From assembly GCA_964520585.1 (NCBI GenBank), contig CAZFOO010000024.1:1-43263 (forward strand): a stretch of DNA of 43,263 nucleotides, written 5' to 3'. The notes under the pieces were generated by a model. That model had not been told where the DNA came from. It did not search any database and saw only the letters and a list, made by a program, of their open reading frames with translations. A program made the translations under genes and the position numbers. Numbering within the stretch: position 1 is the stretch's first letter; each line of letters starts with the position of its first letter. The stretch is from PXAP01 sp964520585 (GTDB taxonomy: Bacteria > Bacteroidota > Bacteroidia > Bacteroidales > PUMT01). Of the stretch, positions 1-9,074 are shown one piece after another.

Positions 1-22
1 ATTGATTCAGCATTTGGGTCAG

Positions 23-190
23 TTATTTGGTGATATCCGGGTGAGCATCGATAATAATTTCTGATTCACCCGGTTCATCCTTTATATAGTATAACTCGTT
101 CGCTATCCGGAACCAACACGTTAGATATATATAAGGGATCATCCTTTATATAGTATAACTCGTTCCCCTCTCCATCCACTGTCTGATTGC
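23..190 (-). pseudogene. Remnant of a sulfatase C-terminus
   Basis: Directly downstream of the GH95 stop codon the minus strand reads, in one frame, a segment with NELYYIKDDP, the usual C-terminal signature of Bacteroidota sulfatases (ELYxxxxDP). After about 64 bp the same NELYYIKD coding sequence appears again in a shifted frame, runs on as EPGESEII and ends in a TAA at 23-25. No sulfatase catalytic domain is present. I read it as the tail of a lost sulfatase, damaged by an internal duplication. Family assignment rests on one short motif, so it is tentative. It could also be the true 3' end of an older gene that the GH95 gene displaced. Confidence 0.4.
76..165. repeat. Perfect 26-bp direct repeat (76-101 and 140-165)
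   Basis: The 26 bases starting catcctttatatagtataac at 76 occur again, identical, at 140. The offset is 64 bp, which is not a multiple of three, so on the minus strand the two copies encode the same peptide NELYYIKD in different frames. It looks like a recent local duplication inside a dead sulfatase 3' end. An assembly artefact is also possible, because the neighbouring scaffold has a documented join error. Confidence 0.85.
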
Positions 191-192
191 CA

Positions 193-2909
193 TTATAAAT
201 CAGTTTCCATCTTAACTAATTTAAGCCTGTAGGAATTATCTGCCTCTGTTTGGAAGTCATATATATTCCCGGTATCGGGATTTAACCCGACCAGTTGATC
301 CCGGGCGTTATTAACATAGGGTACCGGATCAGGTTTTGCCAGAAGGTGGTTTGGATTCTCACCTTCGGCAGGCTGCAGACTGGCATTACTGCTGGTAAGG
401 TTCCCGGTTACTTTTACCCTGCAGTTTCCTCCCAGCCGTGAATGAATGACAACGGATTCCAAAAGCCCCTCTTCCCATTTCATATCCAAAACAAAGCCGC
501 CACGCGCAACCAGTCCTTTTACTTCTCCGCTGGATAATTCATCAGGTAATGCCGGAAGCAGGTGAATATAACCCTCATGGCTTTGAACAAGCATTTCGGC
601 AATACCTGCGGTACCTCCAAAATTCCCTTCGACCTGGACTGCCGAATGGGCATTGGTAAACAGGTTGGTGCTTGTACCTTCCCTTCCCCTTACCTCTGTT
701 TTATCACTAACGTAAGTGAACCCGTCCTTTAACATTTTATATGCCCGATTACCATCTTTCAGCCTTGCCCACCAGTTAAGTTTCCATGCCATAGACCAGC
801 CAGTGCTAAAATCACCGCGATGGATAAGGGTTTGCTTTGCAGCTTTTGCAAGATCCGGTGTTTGTTGCGGTGTTATCTGGTTACCCGGATGGAGACTGTA
901 CAGATGAGATATGTGCCTGTGAGTGTCGTCAGGATCATCCCAGTCCTTGTACCATTCCTGCACCTGGCCCAACCGGCCTATATGAAACGGGTAGAGGCGG
1001 GGAATCCCTTTTTCTATCCTTTCGGTGAAAGCATTGCTGATGCCCAATATCTCTGCAGCCTGTAGTATGCTGGAGAAAGATTCACGGATAAGTGACATAT
1101 CCATCGTTGAGGCCATTGAAATATCCATTTGATTCCCGTCCAGGTTAAAGCTGTTTTCAGGTGAAGTTGATGGATTGGTGACCAGGTAGCCGTCTTCATC
1201 TTCAACCATCCAGTTGAGCAAAAATTCGGCAGAACCCTGCATCAGCGGCCAGGCCTTTTCTGAAAGGAATGTAATGTCGCCATTATACAGGTAGTGTTCC
1301 CACAGATGCTGGCTGAACCAGGCTCCACCCATAGGCCAGCACGACCACCGGGGCGCCCCGCGCGGATCCCAGTCCCCGCCCCCGGCAGGTGAAGTCTTGG
1401 CCCAGATGTCAGTATTGTGGCTTGCCAGCCAGCCGGAATCGACACCATAATTAATCCTGGCAGTCTCAGCCCCATTAACAGCCAGTCCTTCCATGAAATC
1501 AAAAAGTGAATGGTGACACTCTGCCAGATTGGTGACTTCTGCGGGCCAGTAATTCATCTGGGTATTGATGTTAATAGTGTAGTTACTTCCCCAGGGAGGC
1601 TGCACAAATGGGTTCCATATTCCCTGAAGGTTTGAAGGGGGTGTACCCTGGCGGGCCGACGAGATCATCAGGTAACGTCCATATTGGAAATAGAGTGCCG
1701 TTAATCCGTTGTCGTGGTGACCGGCATTGACCCTCAACAGCCGGTCGTCGGTGGGGTGATCCATCTGCTGCGGGCCAAGATATAATTCTACCCTGTCGAA
1801 AAGTTCACGGTAGTCTGCCAGGTGCCTTTCAAATAACTCATTGTAATTAAAACCTGAAGCTGCGGACAGCTTAGTCCTGGCTATAGGTGCAGGGTCCAGT
1901 CCTTCGAAGGCCGGTGATTTGTCAAATCCATTAAAGCTTGTGGCACCGGAAAGCAGAAGAATAACTTCATCAGCACCTTTCACTCCAATGCCACCGTTCT
2001 GTGGGTTTAAATCTCCTCCAGTGGCTATCAGTTTAAGGTGAATCTCAAAGGTCATGCCCTCTCCGTCAGGGTCATAAACAACCTGCTCCGGTTCGGTGTC
2101 TCTATGGGCAACATGGCTGGGGNNNNNNNNNNNNNNNNNNNNNNNNNNNNNNNNNNNNNNNNNNNNNNNNNNNNNNNNNNNNNNNNNNNNNNNNNNNNNN
2201 NNNNNNNNNNNNNNNNNNNNNNAGGGTCATAAACAACCTGCTCCGGTTCGGTGTCTCTATGGGCAACATGGCTGGGGGCTTTACCTTCCAATACCAGATG
2301 GTCAGGAGAAATTACCCTGACATTGTAATTTAATTTTGATGTTAATTTTGCATCAAAAGTGATTTTTCCCTTCTCGGAGGCGGTAAGCTTAACCACCATT
2401 ACCTGGTCAGGATGACTGATGAATGATTCTCTTTTATAATCAACGCCATCAATCCCGAAGGAGACGGTGGAAAGTGCATTTCGCAGATCGAGACTTCGCC
2501 GGTAATCTTCAGTTTCTTCGACGGAAAATGGAAACTCGAGAAATAAATCACCCATTGTCAAATACCGCGCAGAGTAAGGCCCGTGCATGCCTCTCCAGAG
2601 GCGGTCTGCTTCATCGTAGTTTTCATCAAAGACTGCATGGCGGACTTCAGATAGTACTTCCGGGCCGTTTTCTCTGTTACCCGGATTTGGTCCGCCTGAC
2701 CAGAGCGTGTTATCATTCAGTCCAAATTGTTCGGTGGCGACACCGCCGAAAACCATCGCTCCTGTCAGTCCATTTCCCAATGGAAGGGCCTCTTCCCATA
2801 CTTTTGCAGGTTGATCATACCAAAGCTCCAAAGGTTGCATGACTGTTTCCTGTCGGCAGGAAGATAAAATAAGTAAAACAGTTAAGGTGAGAGAGATGAT
2901 TTTTTGCAT
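193..2909 (-). CDS. GH95 alpha-L-fucosidase/galactosidase family lipoprotein, interrupted by assembly gap
   Basis: Family GH95 enzymes are inverting alpha-L-fucosidases or alpha-L-galactosidases that remove terminal residues from glycans. As written, the coding sequence is split into two frames around 100 Ns. The 55 bases before the gap are repeated exactly after it, and collapsing this overlap (removing 155 bp) puts both halves in one frame of about 853 residues, a normal GH95 length. The start chosen at 2909 gives a lipoprotein signal (lipobox LSSC, Cys18); a start 18 codons upstream lacks that advantage. Visible motifs in merged numbering: N395 and N397 in NINTQMNYWP, matching the catalytic Asn pair of Bifidobacterium AfcA; general-acid candidate E533 in TSPENSF; HRHISHLY further on. 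The usual DGNFG motif reads EGNFG here (E709). Likely outer-membrane or periplasmic. It lies 75 bp downstream of the transporter gene on the same strand. Confidence 0.9.
2068..2277. repeat. Duplicated 55-bp contig ends flanking the scaffold gap
   Basis: Bases 2068-2122 and 2223-2277 are identical and lie immediately on either side of 100 Ns. This is the signature of two overlapping contigs that were scaffolded instead of merged. Removing 155 bp (one copy plus the Ns) restores the GH95 reading frame, which supports an artefact and argues against a biological repeat. Confidence 0.93.
2123..2222. other. Scaffold gap of exactly 100 N
   Basis: One hundred undetermined bases inside the GH95 gene. 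The round length is the usual placeholder for a gap of unknown size. The flanking 55-bp overlap suggests that the true gap length is negative and that no sequence is missing. Confidence 0.97.
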
Positions 2910-2983
2910 TTCAGGTTGTGTTAAGTTGATCTGTAAATATACATACCCGGTCCACAAATCCAAAAGAAAGTTAACAGCTTCTG

Positions 2984-3880
2984 TCAGCTGCCAAGAATAA
3001 TGAAGAAAACCCCTATAAGGATACCGGCGAGAACCAGGGATTTCCTGGTTAAGTTTATTTCCCTGAAAAGTAAGGCCCCTGCTGTGAAGGAGATCAATAC
3101 GCTGCTTCTGCGCAGCACTGCAAGAATAGAGATGAGGGAATCATCGAATGACAGTGCGTAAAAATAGGAGTAATCAGACAGGGTAAGTGTTATTCCAATT
3201 AATGGAATAGCGGGTTTCCAGAAAAACGGAATTTTCTTTTCCCTGGTTTTATACCACACAATTACTGTTGGAAAAAGCAGCACGGGGATCAGATATATTG
3301 AAAACCATGCCTGCACTGACATGCGTTCAATGTTGTTTATGAGGAATTTGTCATAGAGTCCGCTGCCTGCCCCGGCAATGGTAGCCAGGAAGATAAACAA
3401 TACCCATTTGTTTTTTTGAAAGTTTATCCCCTCTTTTCCCCCGGCAAGGGAGAAAAGGTAATATGATCCTATTGTTACGGTGATACCCAGCCATTGCAGG
3501 GGAGTAAGGCTTTCGCCGAAAATTATAAGCGCTCCCACCAGTGTCCAGAGGGGACTGGATGCACGTATTGGAGTTACTATAGTTATAGGAAGATGCCGTA
3601 ATGCAAAATAGGACAGCACCCATGAAGTCCCGACAAGAACGGATTTCAAAAAAATCAGCAGATGTTCACGGGAGGATACCGTATGCACGTACCATATTGA
3701 ACCGGCACTTTCCGATCCGGCTTCTGAAGAAATAAGGATCAGCGGCAGGAATATCAGGGCACTGGTGAGGCTGGACAGGAAAAGTACCGGCATTACCAGG
3801 TTGTTCTGCAGGGCCGATTTCTTAAACAGGTCGTAAATGCCAAGCAAGAAAGATGATATTATGCCAAGTAAGACCCACAT
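2984..3880 (-). CDS. EamA/DMT-superfamily transporter
   Basis: A 298-residue, highly hydrophobic protein with about ten predicted membrane spans in two five-helix halves, the layout of EamA (drug/metabolite transporter) carriers. It opens with a helix beginning MWVLLGIISSFLLGIYDLFK and has a typical EamA segment around PIRASSPLWTLVGALIIFGE, ending one repeat unit. Such proteins sit in the inner membrane and move small metabolites such as sugars, amino acids or nucleosides. The substrate cannot be told from sequence. It precedes the GH95 gene by about 75 bp on the same strand, so the two are probably cotranscribed, and it may carry a monosaccharide or its derivative from this locus. The upstream 251 bp spacer (3881-4131) is A+T-rich with no gene. 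Confidence 0.85.
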   Translation of the reverse strand: MWVLLGIISSFLLGIYDLFKKSALQNNLVMPVLFLSSLTSALIFLPLILISSEAGSESAGSIWYVHTVSSREHLLIFLKSVLVGTSWVLSYFALRHLPITIVTPIRASSPLWTLVGALIIFGESLTPLQWLGITVTIGSYYLFSLAGGKEGINFQKNKWVLFIFLATIAGAGSGLYDKFLINNIERMSVQAWFSIYLIPVLLFPTVIVWYKTREKKIPFFWKPAIPLIGITLTLSDYSYFYALSFDDSLISILAVLRRSSVLISFTAGALLFREINLTRKSLVLAGILIGVFFIILGS

Positions 3881-4131
3881 TGGAGGATGATTTTAAACTT
3901 TTATTCTCTTCTGCATCAAAATTAAACCTGCACACTTTAAATCTTGAGTTTAAAATGCAAATTCAAAACTCATTCCCGATTTTAAATTATCCTTCACTGG
4001 TTTTGCGTTATTAGAATTGCAAACGCTATTTATCAGAAACAATTCAAAATTAGTGATTGTCCTAAATAAATAAGGCAGGATTAATTATACAGGCCTACTC
4101 ACATATTGTTTTTTATCTATTTGCTGTCTGC

Positions 4132-5562
4132 TTAAATCTGAACAGGTAATGAATAAGGGCTCCGGTAATTTTTGGTAAGCATCTTGTTTGCTTCATCATC
4201 ATCTTTAATAGTTAATGAATTTGTATCAATATTCAATGTGCGTCCCAGCCTGTATGATATATGTCCTAAATGAATTAATGCACAGGAATAAAACCCTTCC
4301 TCAATAGGTGCAGTTAATAATGAAGAATCATTTGCCCTGATTGCGTCAATAAAATTTTGGTAATGATCACCCAGCCCTTTACCTGAAGCACCGGGCTCTC
4401 TTTCTTTTCCCATAAAGGTTTGCCACCCTTCCACATCTTTCAGCATGTAACCTTTGGACCCGTAAAAAATATTCCCCACCACGTTTGCAGAGCTTGTCAT
4501 GTAAGTGTTGGTCAGGTTTTCTCTTGAGCCCAGGTGATTTCCTTCCGGATTGGTCATCCAGTGTCTTACCTCAAATTGCAATATTTTCTTTTTATCTCCT
4601 GCGCCATTCTCATTGGGAAATTCATACAACGCCATTAAAGTGTTTGGAGTTTCCTGATCGTCATCAAATAAAAAATGTCCTCCGATAACGCTTACTTTAC
4701 TCGGGATTTTTACACCTAGTCCCCAGCGTGCCACATCCATCTCATGAACACCCTGATTGCCCATGTCCCCATTGCCGTAATCCCAGGACCAGTGCCAGTT
4801 ATAGTGAAAACGGTTGCGGTTAAACGGTCTTTCGGGTGCCGGTCCCATCCACATATCATAATCCACCTTATCCATATACGATTTAGTGAAAGGTCCGAGC
4901 CACGATTTGCTGTTAACTGTATTGGCATAATTTTCACCTTCCTGCATGTACCCGTCGGGATATTTGCCTATGGAATCGCGCCACTTATAGCAGACTCCCT
5001 TCCCCAGGTAAACTTCGCCCAGCTTTCCGTCACGCATGAATTGAACAGCCGATTGTGCAGAAGGATTACTTCGTTGCTCTGCGCCATCCTGAACCACCAC
5101 ATTGTATTTTTTGGCAGCCTCCAGCAGCTTTTGGCCTTCTTCTATTGTGTGGCAAGAAGGCTTTTCGATGCTTGCATGTTTCCCGGCCTGGATAGCCCAG
5201 ATTCCTGCCAGTGCATGCCAGTGGTTGGGCGTAACAATTGAAACCGCATCTACTGATTTATCTTCGAAAAGTTTGCGCATGTCGGTGTACAATGTTGGTT
5301 CACGTAACCCTTTGTCGGTAAAATGATTTTTCACCCTTTCTGCGAAAAGATTCTCGTCTACATCGCACAAAGCGGTTACTTCCACATTTTTTAGTGCCTG
5401 ATATGACCGAATGTGCGATTGTCCCATACCCCTGATACCTATTACAGCTACATTTACTCTATCATTAGCGCCTTTCCATCTTTCCCCGGTTAATATCGTA
5501 GGAACAGCAATTATGCCGAGATTACTTACAGTTGTTGTTTTAATAAAATCTCTCCTTTTCAT
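4132..5562 (-). CDS. Tat-exported Gfo/Idh/MocA family oxidoreductase
   Basis: A 476-residue NAD(P)-dependent sugar oxidoreductase-like protein. The N-terminus MKRRDFIKTT is a twin-arginine (Tat) signal, so the protein should be exported folded, with cofactor bound, to the periplasm. The Rossmann motif GIRGMGQSH (about residues 42-50), the EKP motif (133-135) and a downstream GVHEMDVARW with the putative catalytic His identify the family. The long C-terminal part resembles the bacterial Gfo/Idh/MocA C-terminal domain common in Bacteroidota and Planctomycetota. Relatives include GH109-type enzymes, which use NAD+ transiently during glycoside cleavage; whether this one is an oxidoreductase, an epimerase or a lyase-like glycosidase is open. 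It lies 147 bp downstream of the sulfatase gene on the same strand. Confidence 0.88.
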   Translation of the reverse strand: MKRRDFIKTTTVSNLGIIAVPTILTGERWKGANDRVNVAVIGIRGMGQSHIRSYQALKNVEVTALCDVDENLFAERVKNHFTDKGLREPTLYTDMRKLFEDKSVDAVSIVTPNHWHALAGIWAIQAGKHASIEKPSCHTIEEGQKLLEAAKKYNVVVQDGAEQRSNPSAQSAVQFMRDGKLGEVYLGKGVCYKWRDSIGKYPDGYMQEGENYANTVNSKSWLGPFTKSYMDKVDYDMWMGPAPERPFNRNRFHYNWHWSWDYGNGDMGNQGVHEMDVARWGLGVKIPSKVSVIGGHFLFDDDQETPNTLMALYEFPNENGAGDKKKILQFEVRHWMTNPEGNHLGSRENLTNTYMTSSANVVGNIFYGSKGYMLKDVEGWQTFMGKEREPGASGKGLGDHYQNFIDAIRANDSSLLTAPIEEGFYSCALIHLGHISYRLGRTLNIDTNSLTIKDDDEANKMLTKNYRSPYSLPVQI

Positions 5563-5709
5563 GATTTGTTGATATTAGTTAATATTTTTCGAATTCCTGA
5601 AATGTATCCTGCCTGATAGCCCTATCTGTTTATTCCGGAATTGTTACGATTACCTCTAACCTGAATCGGGTATGGAGGTAATGAACAGTACTCAATTCAT
5701 TTATCATAC

Positions 5710-7227
5710 TTATTTAAACTCCATCGGCACCTTTGCATCTTTGGAAATCTGTTGGCCTTCCCAGTAAGGTTCTCCGTTTATCATTTCAACCAGCCTGGTT
5801 TTGCTTCCAGGTGCAGGAGTGGCGCTTTCAGGCAGGTATTTAGACAGTTGCTCCATAACAGGTTCATATCCTTCCACTCTGGCCAGGTTGTGCCACTCAT
5901 ACGGGTCTTCTTTACGGTTATAAAGTTCCCTCGACCCGTCGGCATATTGAATGAATCGCCATTGCTCTGTTATAATAACATTATTATCCGGTCCGTGGGT
6001 GCATATTGCCGGCCGGGAACGTTTTTGGTTCACATTTTTCAATATCGGTAATAGTGAATGACCTTCAAGTCCCTCTTTTTCAGGTAATCCTGCCAAATCG
6101 TTCAGCGTGGGAAACAGGTCCAGCAATTCTACCGGTGCATCGCTCATCTTCCCTTTTTCATTAATGCCGGGACCGGCAAAAATGAATGGAACACGAGTGG
6201 ATTCGTGCCAAAGTGTGTTCTTGCCGGTGATGTTTTTAGTGCCCAGGTGATAGCCGTGGTCGGATAACAGCACCACAATGGTATTATCAGTCAAATCCTG
6301 CTTCGCAAGAGCGTCCAGCAGCCTTCCCACCAGCATGTCGGCAAAGCTTATGCTGGCAAGATAGGCCCGTACCTTGGGTTTCCATTCATTGTGCATCTGG
6401 AGCCATGCCAAGCGGGGTTCAGGCAGATTCCAGTGCAGGCACCAGGCAAAGGGCGGAATATCGTCCCGGTCATCGCCACGCACCACAGGTAAAAGGTAAT
6501 CGTCTTCAGGATAAAGGTCGAACCATTGCTGACTGGCAAACAAAGGCACATGGGGATGGCGAATTCCTACGGCGAGGAAAAAAGGGTTGTTTCCGGGAGG
6601 GTTTTTCAGTTGCTCTATGGCCCAATCCACCACCTTCCAATCGTCCTGCTGAGTATCATTCTCCGGATATACGCCCCAATCCACAAGCGGGTGCCCTGTA
6701 GCTTTTACAAATGGTTCATCCGGACGTGGATAAAATCCGCCATGAAACCCCCATCTGGTAAACTCCGGTCCGTCACGCCGGTCCACCTTCGGGGGATAAG
6801 CATCATGGTAGGTTTTTCCGGTGGTCATGGTTACATATCCGTGTTTCTCGAAATACTGTGGCAGCGTTACCAGGTCCCTGTATTGTTCCAGTTCACGGAA
6901 CCACGGACCCAGGGCATATATTCCGGTAGTGGTAGGGCGCAATCCGGTTAATAAGCTTGTTCTGGAAGGGTTGCATAAAGGGGCCTGGGTATGGGCATTG
7001 GTAAATGACACTCCGGCTGAAGCCAGCTGATCCATGTTTGGTGTCTGTACTTTTGGGTGACCATCCAAATGACCAACCCAATCGTTGAGATCGTCGATGC
7101 TGATCAGCAGAACATTGGGCTTCTTGTCTTTCTGGGCCAATACGGGTTGTAGTGCCAGCACTGGCAATAGCGCATTTAGCCCTATAGCCATTATATTTAG
7201 TGAAGTCCTTTTGGGTATTAGTTGCAT
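5710..7227 (-). CDS. Sulfatase, iduronate-2-sulfatase-like (S1 family)
   Basis: A 505-residue exported sulfatase with a Sec signal ending near VLAQ (residue about 31). S1 sulfatases hydrolyse sulfate esters using a formylglycine made from Cys or Ser. Here the signature is LCNPSRTSLLTG with C85 as the formylglycine precursor. Metal-binding D45-D46 lie in SIDDLNDW, and DHGYHLG towards the C-terminal half supplies further metal or sulfate ligands. The DDLNDW and DHGYHLG patterns resemble human iduronate-2-sulfatase and its bacterial homologues, so a 2-O-sulfated uronic acid or another sugar is plausible but unproven. Cys-type maturation needs an anaerobic sulfatase-maturating enzyme or FGE, not seen in this window. 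First gene of the minus-strand run, with a 746-bp spacer upstream. Confidence 0.93.
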   Translation of the reverse strand: MQLIPKRTSLNIMAIGLNALLPVLALQPVLAQKDKKPNVLLISIDDLNDWVGHLDGHPKVQTPNMDQLASAGVSFTNAHTQAPLCNPSRTSLLTGLRPTTTGIYALGPWFRELEQYRDLVTLPQYFEKHGYVTMTTGKTYHDAYPPKVDRRDGPEFTRWGFHGGFYPRPDEPFVKATGHPLVDWGVYPENDTQQDDWKVVDWAIEQLKNPPGNNPFFLAVGIRHPHVPLFASQQWFDLYPEDDYLLPVVRGDDRDDIPPFAWCLHWNLPEPRLAWLQMHNEWKPKVRAYLASISFADMLVGRLLDALAKQDLTDNTIVVLLSDHGYHLGTKNITGKNTLWHESTRVPFIFAGPGINEKGKMSDAPVELLDLFPTLNDLAGLPEKEGLEGHSLLPILKNVNQKRSRPAICTHGPDNNVIITEQWRFIQYADGSRELYNRKEDPYEWHNLARVEGYEPVMEQLSKYLPESATPAPGSKTRLVEMINGEPYWEGQQISKDAKVPMEFK

Positions 7228-7339
7228 TCGAATAAATTATGGTTATCAGACTTATTATCTTTAATTTACAATAGCAATGTTTTCGTATTCAGTATTTCAC
7301 TCGGATGGATCCCCCTGTTTTATTGACTTCGTCGATTTC

Positions 7340-7369
7340 ACATGCAATGTTTTGTCTCGTTTTGCAATA
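7340..7369. promoter_or_regulatory. Paired TGCAAT direct-repeat site, copy 1
   Basis: ACATGCAAT at 7340-7348 and TTTTGCAATA at 7360-7369 form two same-direction TGCAAT half-sites 20 bp apart, about two helical turns. A near-identical arrangement recurs at 7761-7789. Direct repeats at this spacing fit AraC-type or hybrid two-component regulators, which are common at PULs. The site lies about 110 bp upstream of the sulfatase start at 7227. Binding is an inference. Confidence 0.35.
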
Positions 7370-7391
7370 GTTTTCGAATGTGAAATTCATT

Positions 7392-7426
7392 TTATTTTGT
7401 GAGACTTCAGTATCATGGGGATTCAT
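7392..7426 (+). repeat. Recurring 35-bp intergenic motif, copy E1
   Basis: Begins TTATTTTGTG and ends CATGGGGATTCAT. The same start and end with similar centre occur at 10004-10037 on this strand and at 40805-40839 on the opposite strand. E1 lies in the spacer upstream of the sulfatase gene. Function unknown. Confidence 0.6.
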
Positions 7427-7760
7427 GCAAAAGTTAGTTTAATGTTATTATTATAAACTATCATCAGAAGTATTATTTACCTGATGAGTAGGTTGTAAAG
7501 CACGGTGTTAGCATTACAAAAAATATATCATGACCGGTTTTTTTCTATTCCTGCTTACGAAGAAAGCTTCATTCTTCGACTTTCAGCTAATACAAACCTA
7601 TTCAAAAAAATCGTCCAATCCACAATTTTCTTACATGAAAATAAACTATTTTTCATATAAGAAAATAATTTCCTGATAAGTGTATATCTATTTGTTTCTT
7701 AAAAAATCTTAAGCTATTATCACGAAACCCTCATAGTTTATTGTCTTTAATGTCAATTCT

Positions 7761-7789
7761 ACATGCAATAAAAAGTTCATTTTGCAATA
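7761..7789. promoter_or_regulatory. Paired TGCAAT direct-repeat site, copy 2
   Basis: ACATGCAAT at 7761-7769 and TTTTGCAATA at 7780-7789, with 19 bp between half-site starts, mirror the site at 7340-7369 over both half-sites while the sequence between them differs. Conservation of the half-sites but not of the middle suggests a protein-binding site. It could act on the sulfatase gene as a distal site; the GH18 gene only ends here. Confidence 0.33.
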
Positions 7790-7973
7790 TTAGCTAGATG
7801 TAGGATTTATCATATTTTGAGTTTTGAAATAATGGGAGGGAGTTATCTGTATAAAACAGATAATAGGTATTAATGGTCAGTTAATTAATTTATGAAGTAA
7901 TAAATATTAAGTATGGGAAGGCATGCATCCCTAATATCAGTATGGAGGATATTTCCAGTATCATTATGGAAAT

Positions 7974-9074
7974 TTACTCGAGTTCCCTGTAAATAGCCTG
8001 GAGCAATCCATCCTGGGGCCGGTCGCCTCCAAGTTGCCAGAACATGATGCCGGCAAGACCCTTTTCCTTTGCATACTTTATTTTTAGTTCAACGGACCGG
8101 GGATTGTCATAGGTGACAAAAAGTCCATTTTCCTCAGAATATGCATATGGAGCCGAGGCGGTCTCGTCCCAAAACTCCATCATAGCGTTATCCCCGATCC
8201 AGCCGGGAAGGTCCCGGTAGGTGATGGCCGTTTTAAAATTGGCCGTCTGGTAAAGGCCGTTTTTCTTATCTGGTACATTTTCCCATGCCCTGCCGTAGAA
8301 TGCTGCACCAATAACTATTTTGGCAGGATCCACTCCGATAGAATCAAGATAATTAACAGCATAATTTACCGATCTGATCTGTTCAGGAGTTGAGTAGAGA
8401 GGAGTATGGTGTCCCGTTACCGGGCTCCCGCCACTAACCAGATCATAGGTCATAATATTAACATAGTCAACTACCGGCATTACCTTATCCCATTCAACAG
8501 ATTCGTCGAAGAACCTTTTAAATCCACCCCCGGCAAAACCAATTTCATAATCAACTCCCAGCACATCTCTTAAATTCTCTATCACCAGGGTGAAGTTCCT
8601 TTTATCGTATTCCATGTAGGGATGACCGGGAAAACCTGAAATTGCAGGGTATTCCCAGTCCATATCAATGCCGTCTGCACCATAAACTCGGAGCAGTTCT
8701 TTCACAGAGTAAGCAAATTCCGATCTCCCTTCCGGGGAAGAAAACACTTCGGAGCAGGTTTCACAACCGCCCCATCCACCTAAAGCAAGAATTATCTTTA
8801 ATTCAGGGTAGTCATCCTTCAGGGAAACCAGCTTCATGACTGTTTCTATTCTGTTTTTAGGGATTATCATCTGGTTTCCCTCGAGCCGGCAGAAACTAAA
8901 GATAATATGTGTAAGTCGGCTGATATCATAATCGTCAATGACAGTTTCATTTCCGGCATAATATGCCATGACAGCAAAATCATCAGGGCTTTCCGTTTCT
9001 GTCTTTCTTTTACATGAAAGAACGGCAATAAAACAAAACAGTAAGATAATTGGTAATAACGTTGTTTTTTGCAT
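7974..9074 (-). CDS. GH18 chitinase-like lipoprotein
   Basis: A 366-residue glycoside hydrolase family 18 protein. GH18 enzymes cleave beta-1,4 linkages next to N-acetylglucosamine by substrate-assisted catalysis. The hallmark DGIDMDWEYP (D134-P143) carries the DxxDxDxE motif with proton donor E141 and D139; the SxGG-like strand reads ALGGWGG, and FYGRAW marks the later substrate-binding region. All catalytic residues are present, so it should be active. A lipobox (AVLSC, Cys21) anchors it in a membrane, probably on the cell surface. Length is that of a single catalytic domain without binding modules. It is divergently transcribed from the sigma-factor gene across 281 bp. It suggests that the target contains GlcNAc, either chitin-like material or an N-glycan core, but it need not belong to the same regulon. 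Confidence 0.92.
   Translation of the reverse strand: MQKTTLLPIILLFCFIAVLSCKRKTETESPDDFAVMAYYAGNETVIDDYDISRLTHIIFSFCRLEGNQMIIPKNRIETVMKLVSLKDDYPELKIILALGGWGGCETCSEVFSSPEGRSEFAYSVKELLRVYGADGIDMDWEYPAISGFPGHPYMEYDKRNFTLVIENLRDVLGVDYEIGFAGGGFKRFFDESVEWDKVMPVVDYVNIMTYDLVSGGSPVTGHHTPLYSTPEQIRSVNYAVNYLDSIGVDPAKIVIGAAFYGRAWENVPDKKNGLYQTANFKTAITYRDLPGWIGDNAMMEFWDETASAPYAYSEENGLFVTYDNPRSVELKIKYAKEKGLAGIMFWQLGGDRPQDGLLQAIYRELE

Larger units (their letters stand above)
7228..7973. other. 746-bp A+T-rich spacer with repeated motifs, no gene seen
   Basis: I found no convincing coding sequence. It holds the upstream control region of the sulfatase gene (minus strand), two similar paired TGCAAT sites (7340-7369 and 7761-7789), one copy of a 35-bp motif that recurs elsewhere (7392-7426), and a perfect 7-bp hairpin, CGAAGAA/TTCTTCG, at 7558-7578. 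Around 7720-7738 a partial match (AAACCCTCATAG) to the end of the 35-bp motif is visible. Confidence 0.6.

Noticed and set aside
2..64. Short plus-strand open stretch at the left edge ending in TGA
   Set aside because: It has no recognisable protein features, and the minus strand of the same region reads as a sulfatase tail.
2038..2320. Plus-strand frames running through the N gap
   Set aside because: They consist largely of undetermined bases and are antisense to the GH95 gene.
4744..5241. 165-codon plus-strand frame opposite the first oxidoreductase
   Set aside because: Antisense shadow of a conserved gene, no recognisable domain.
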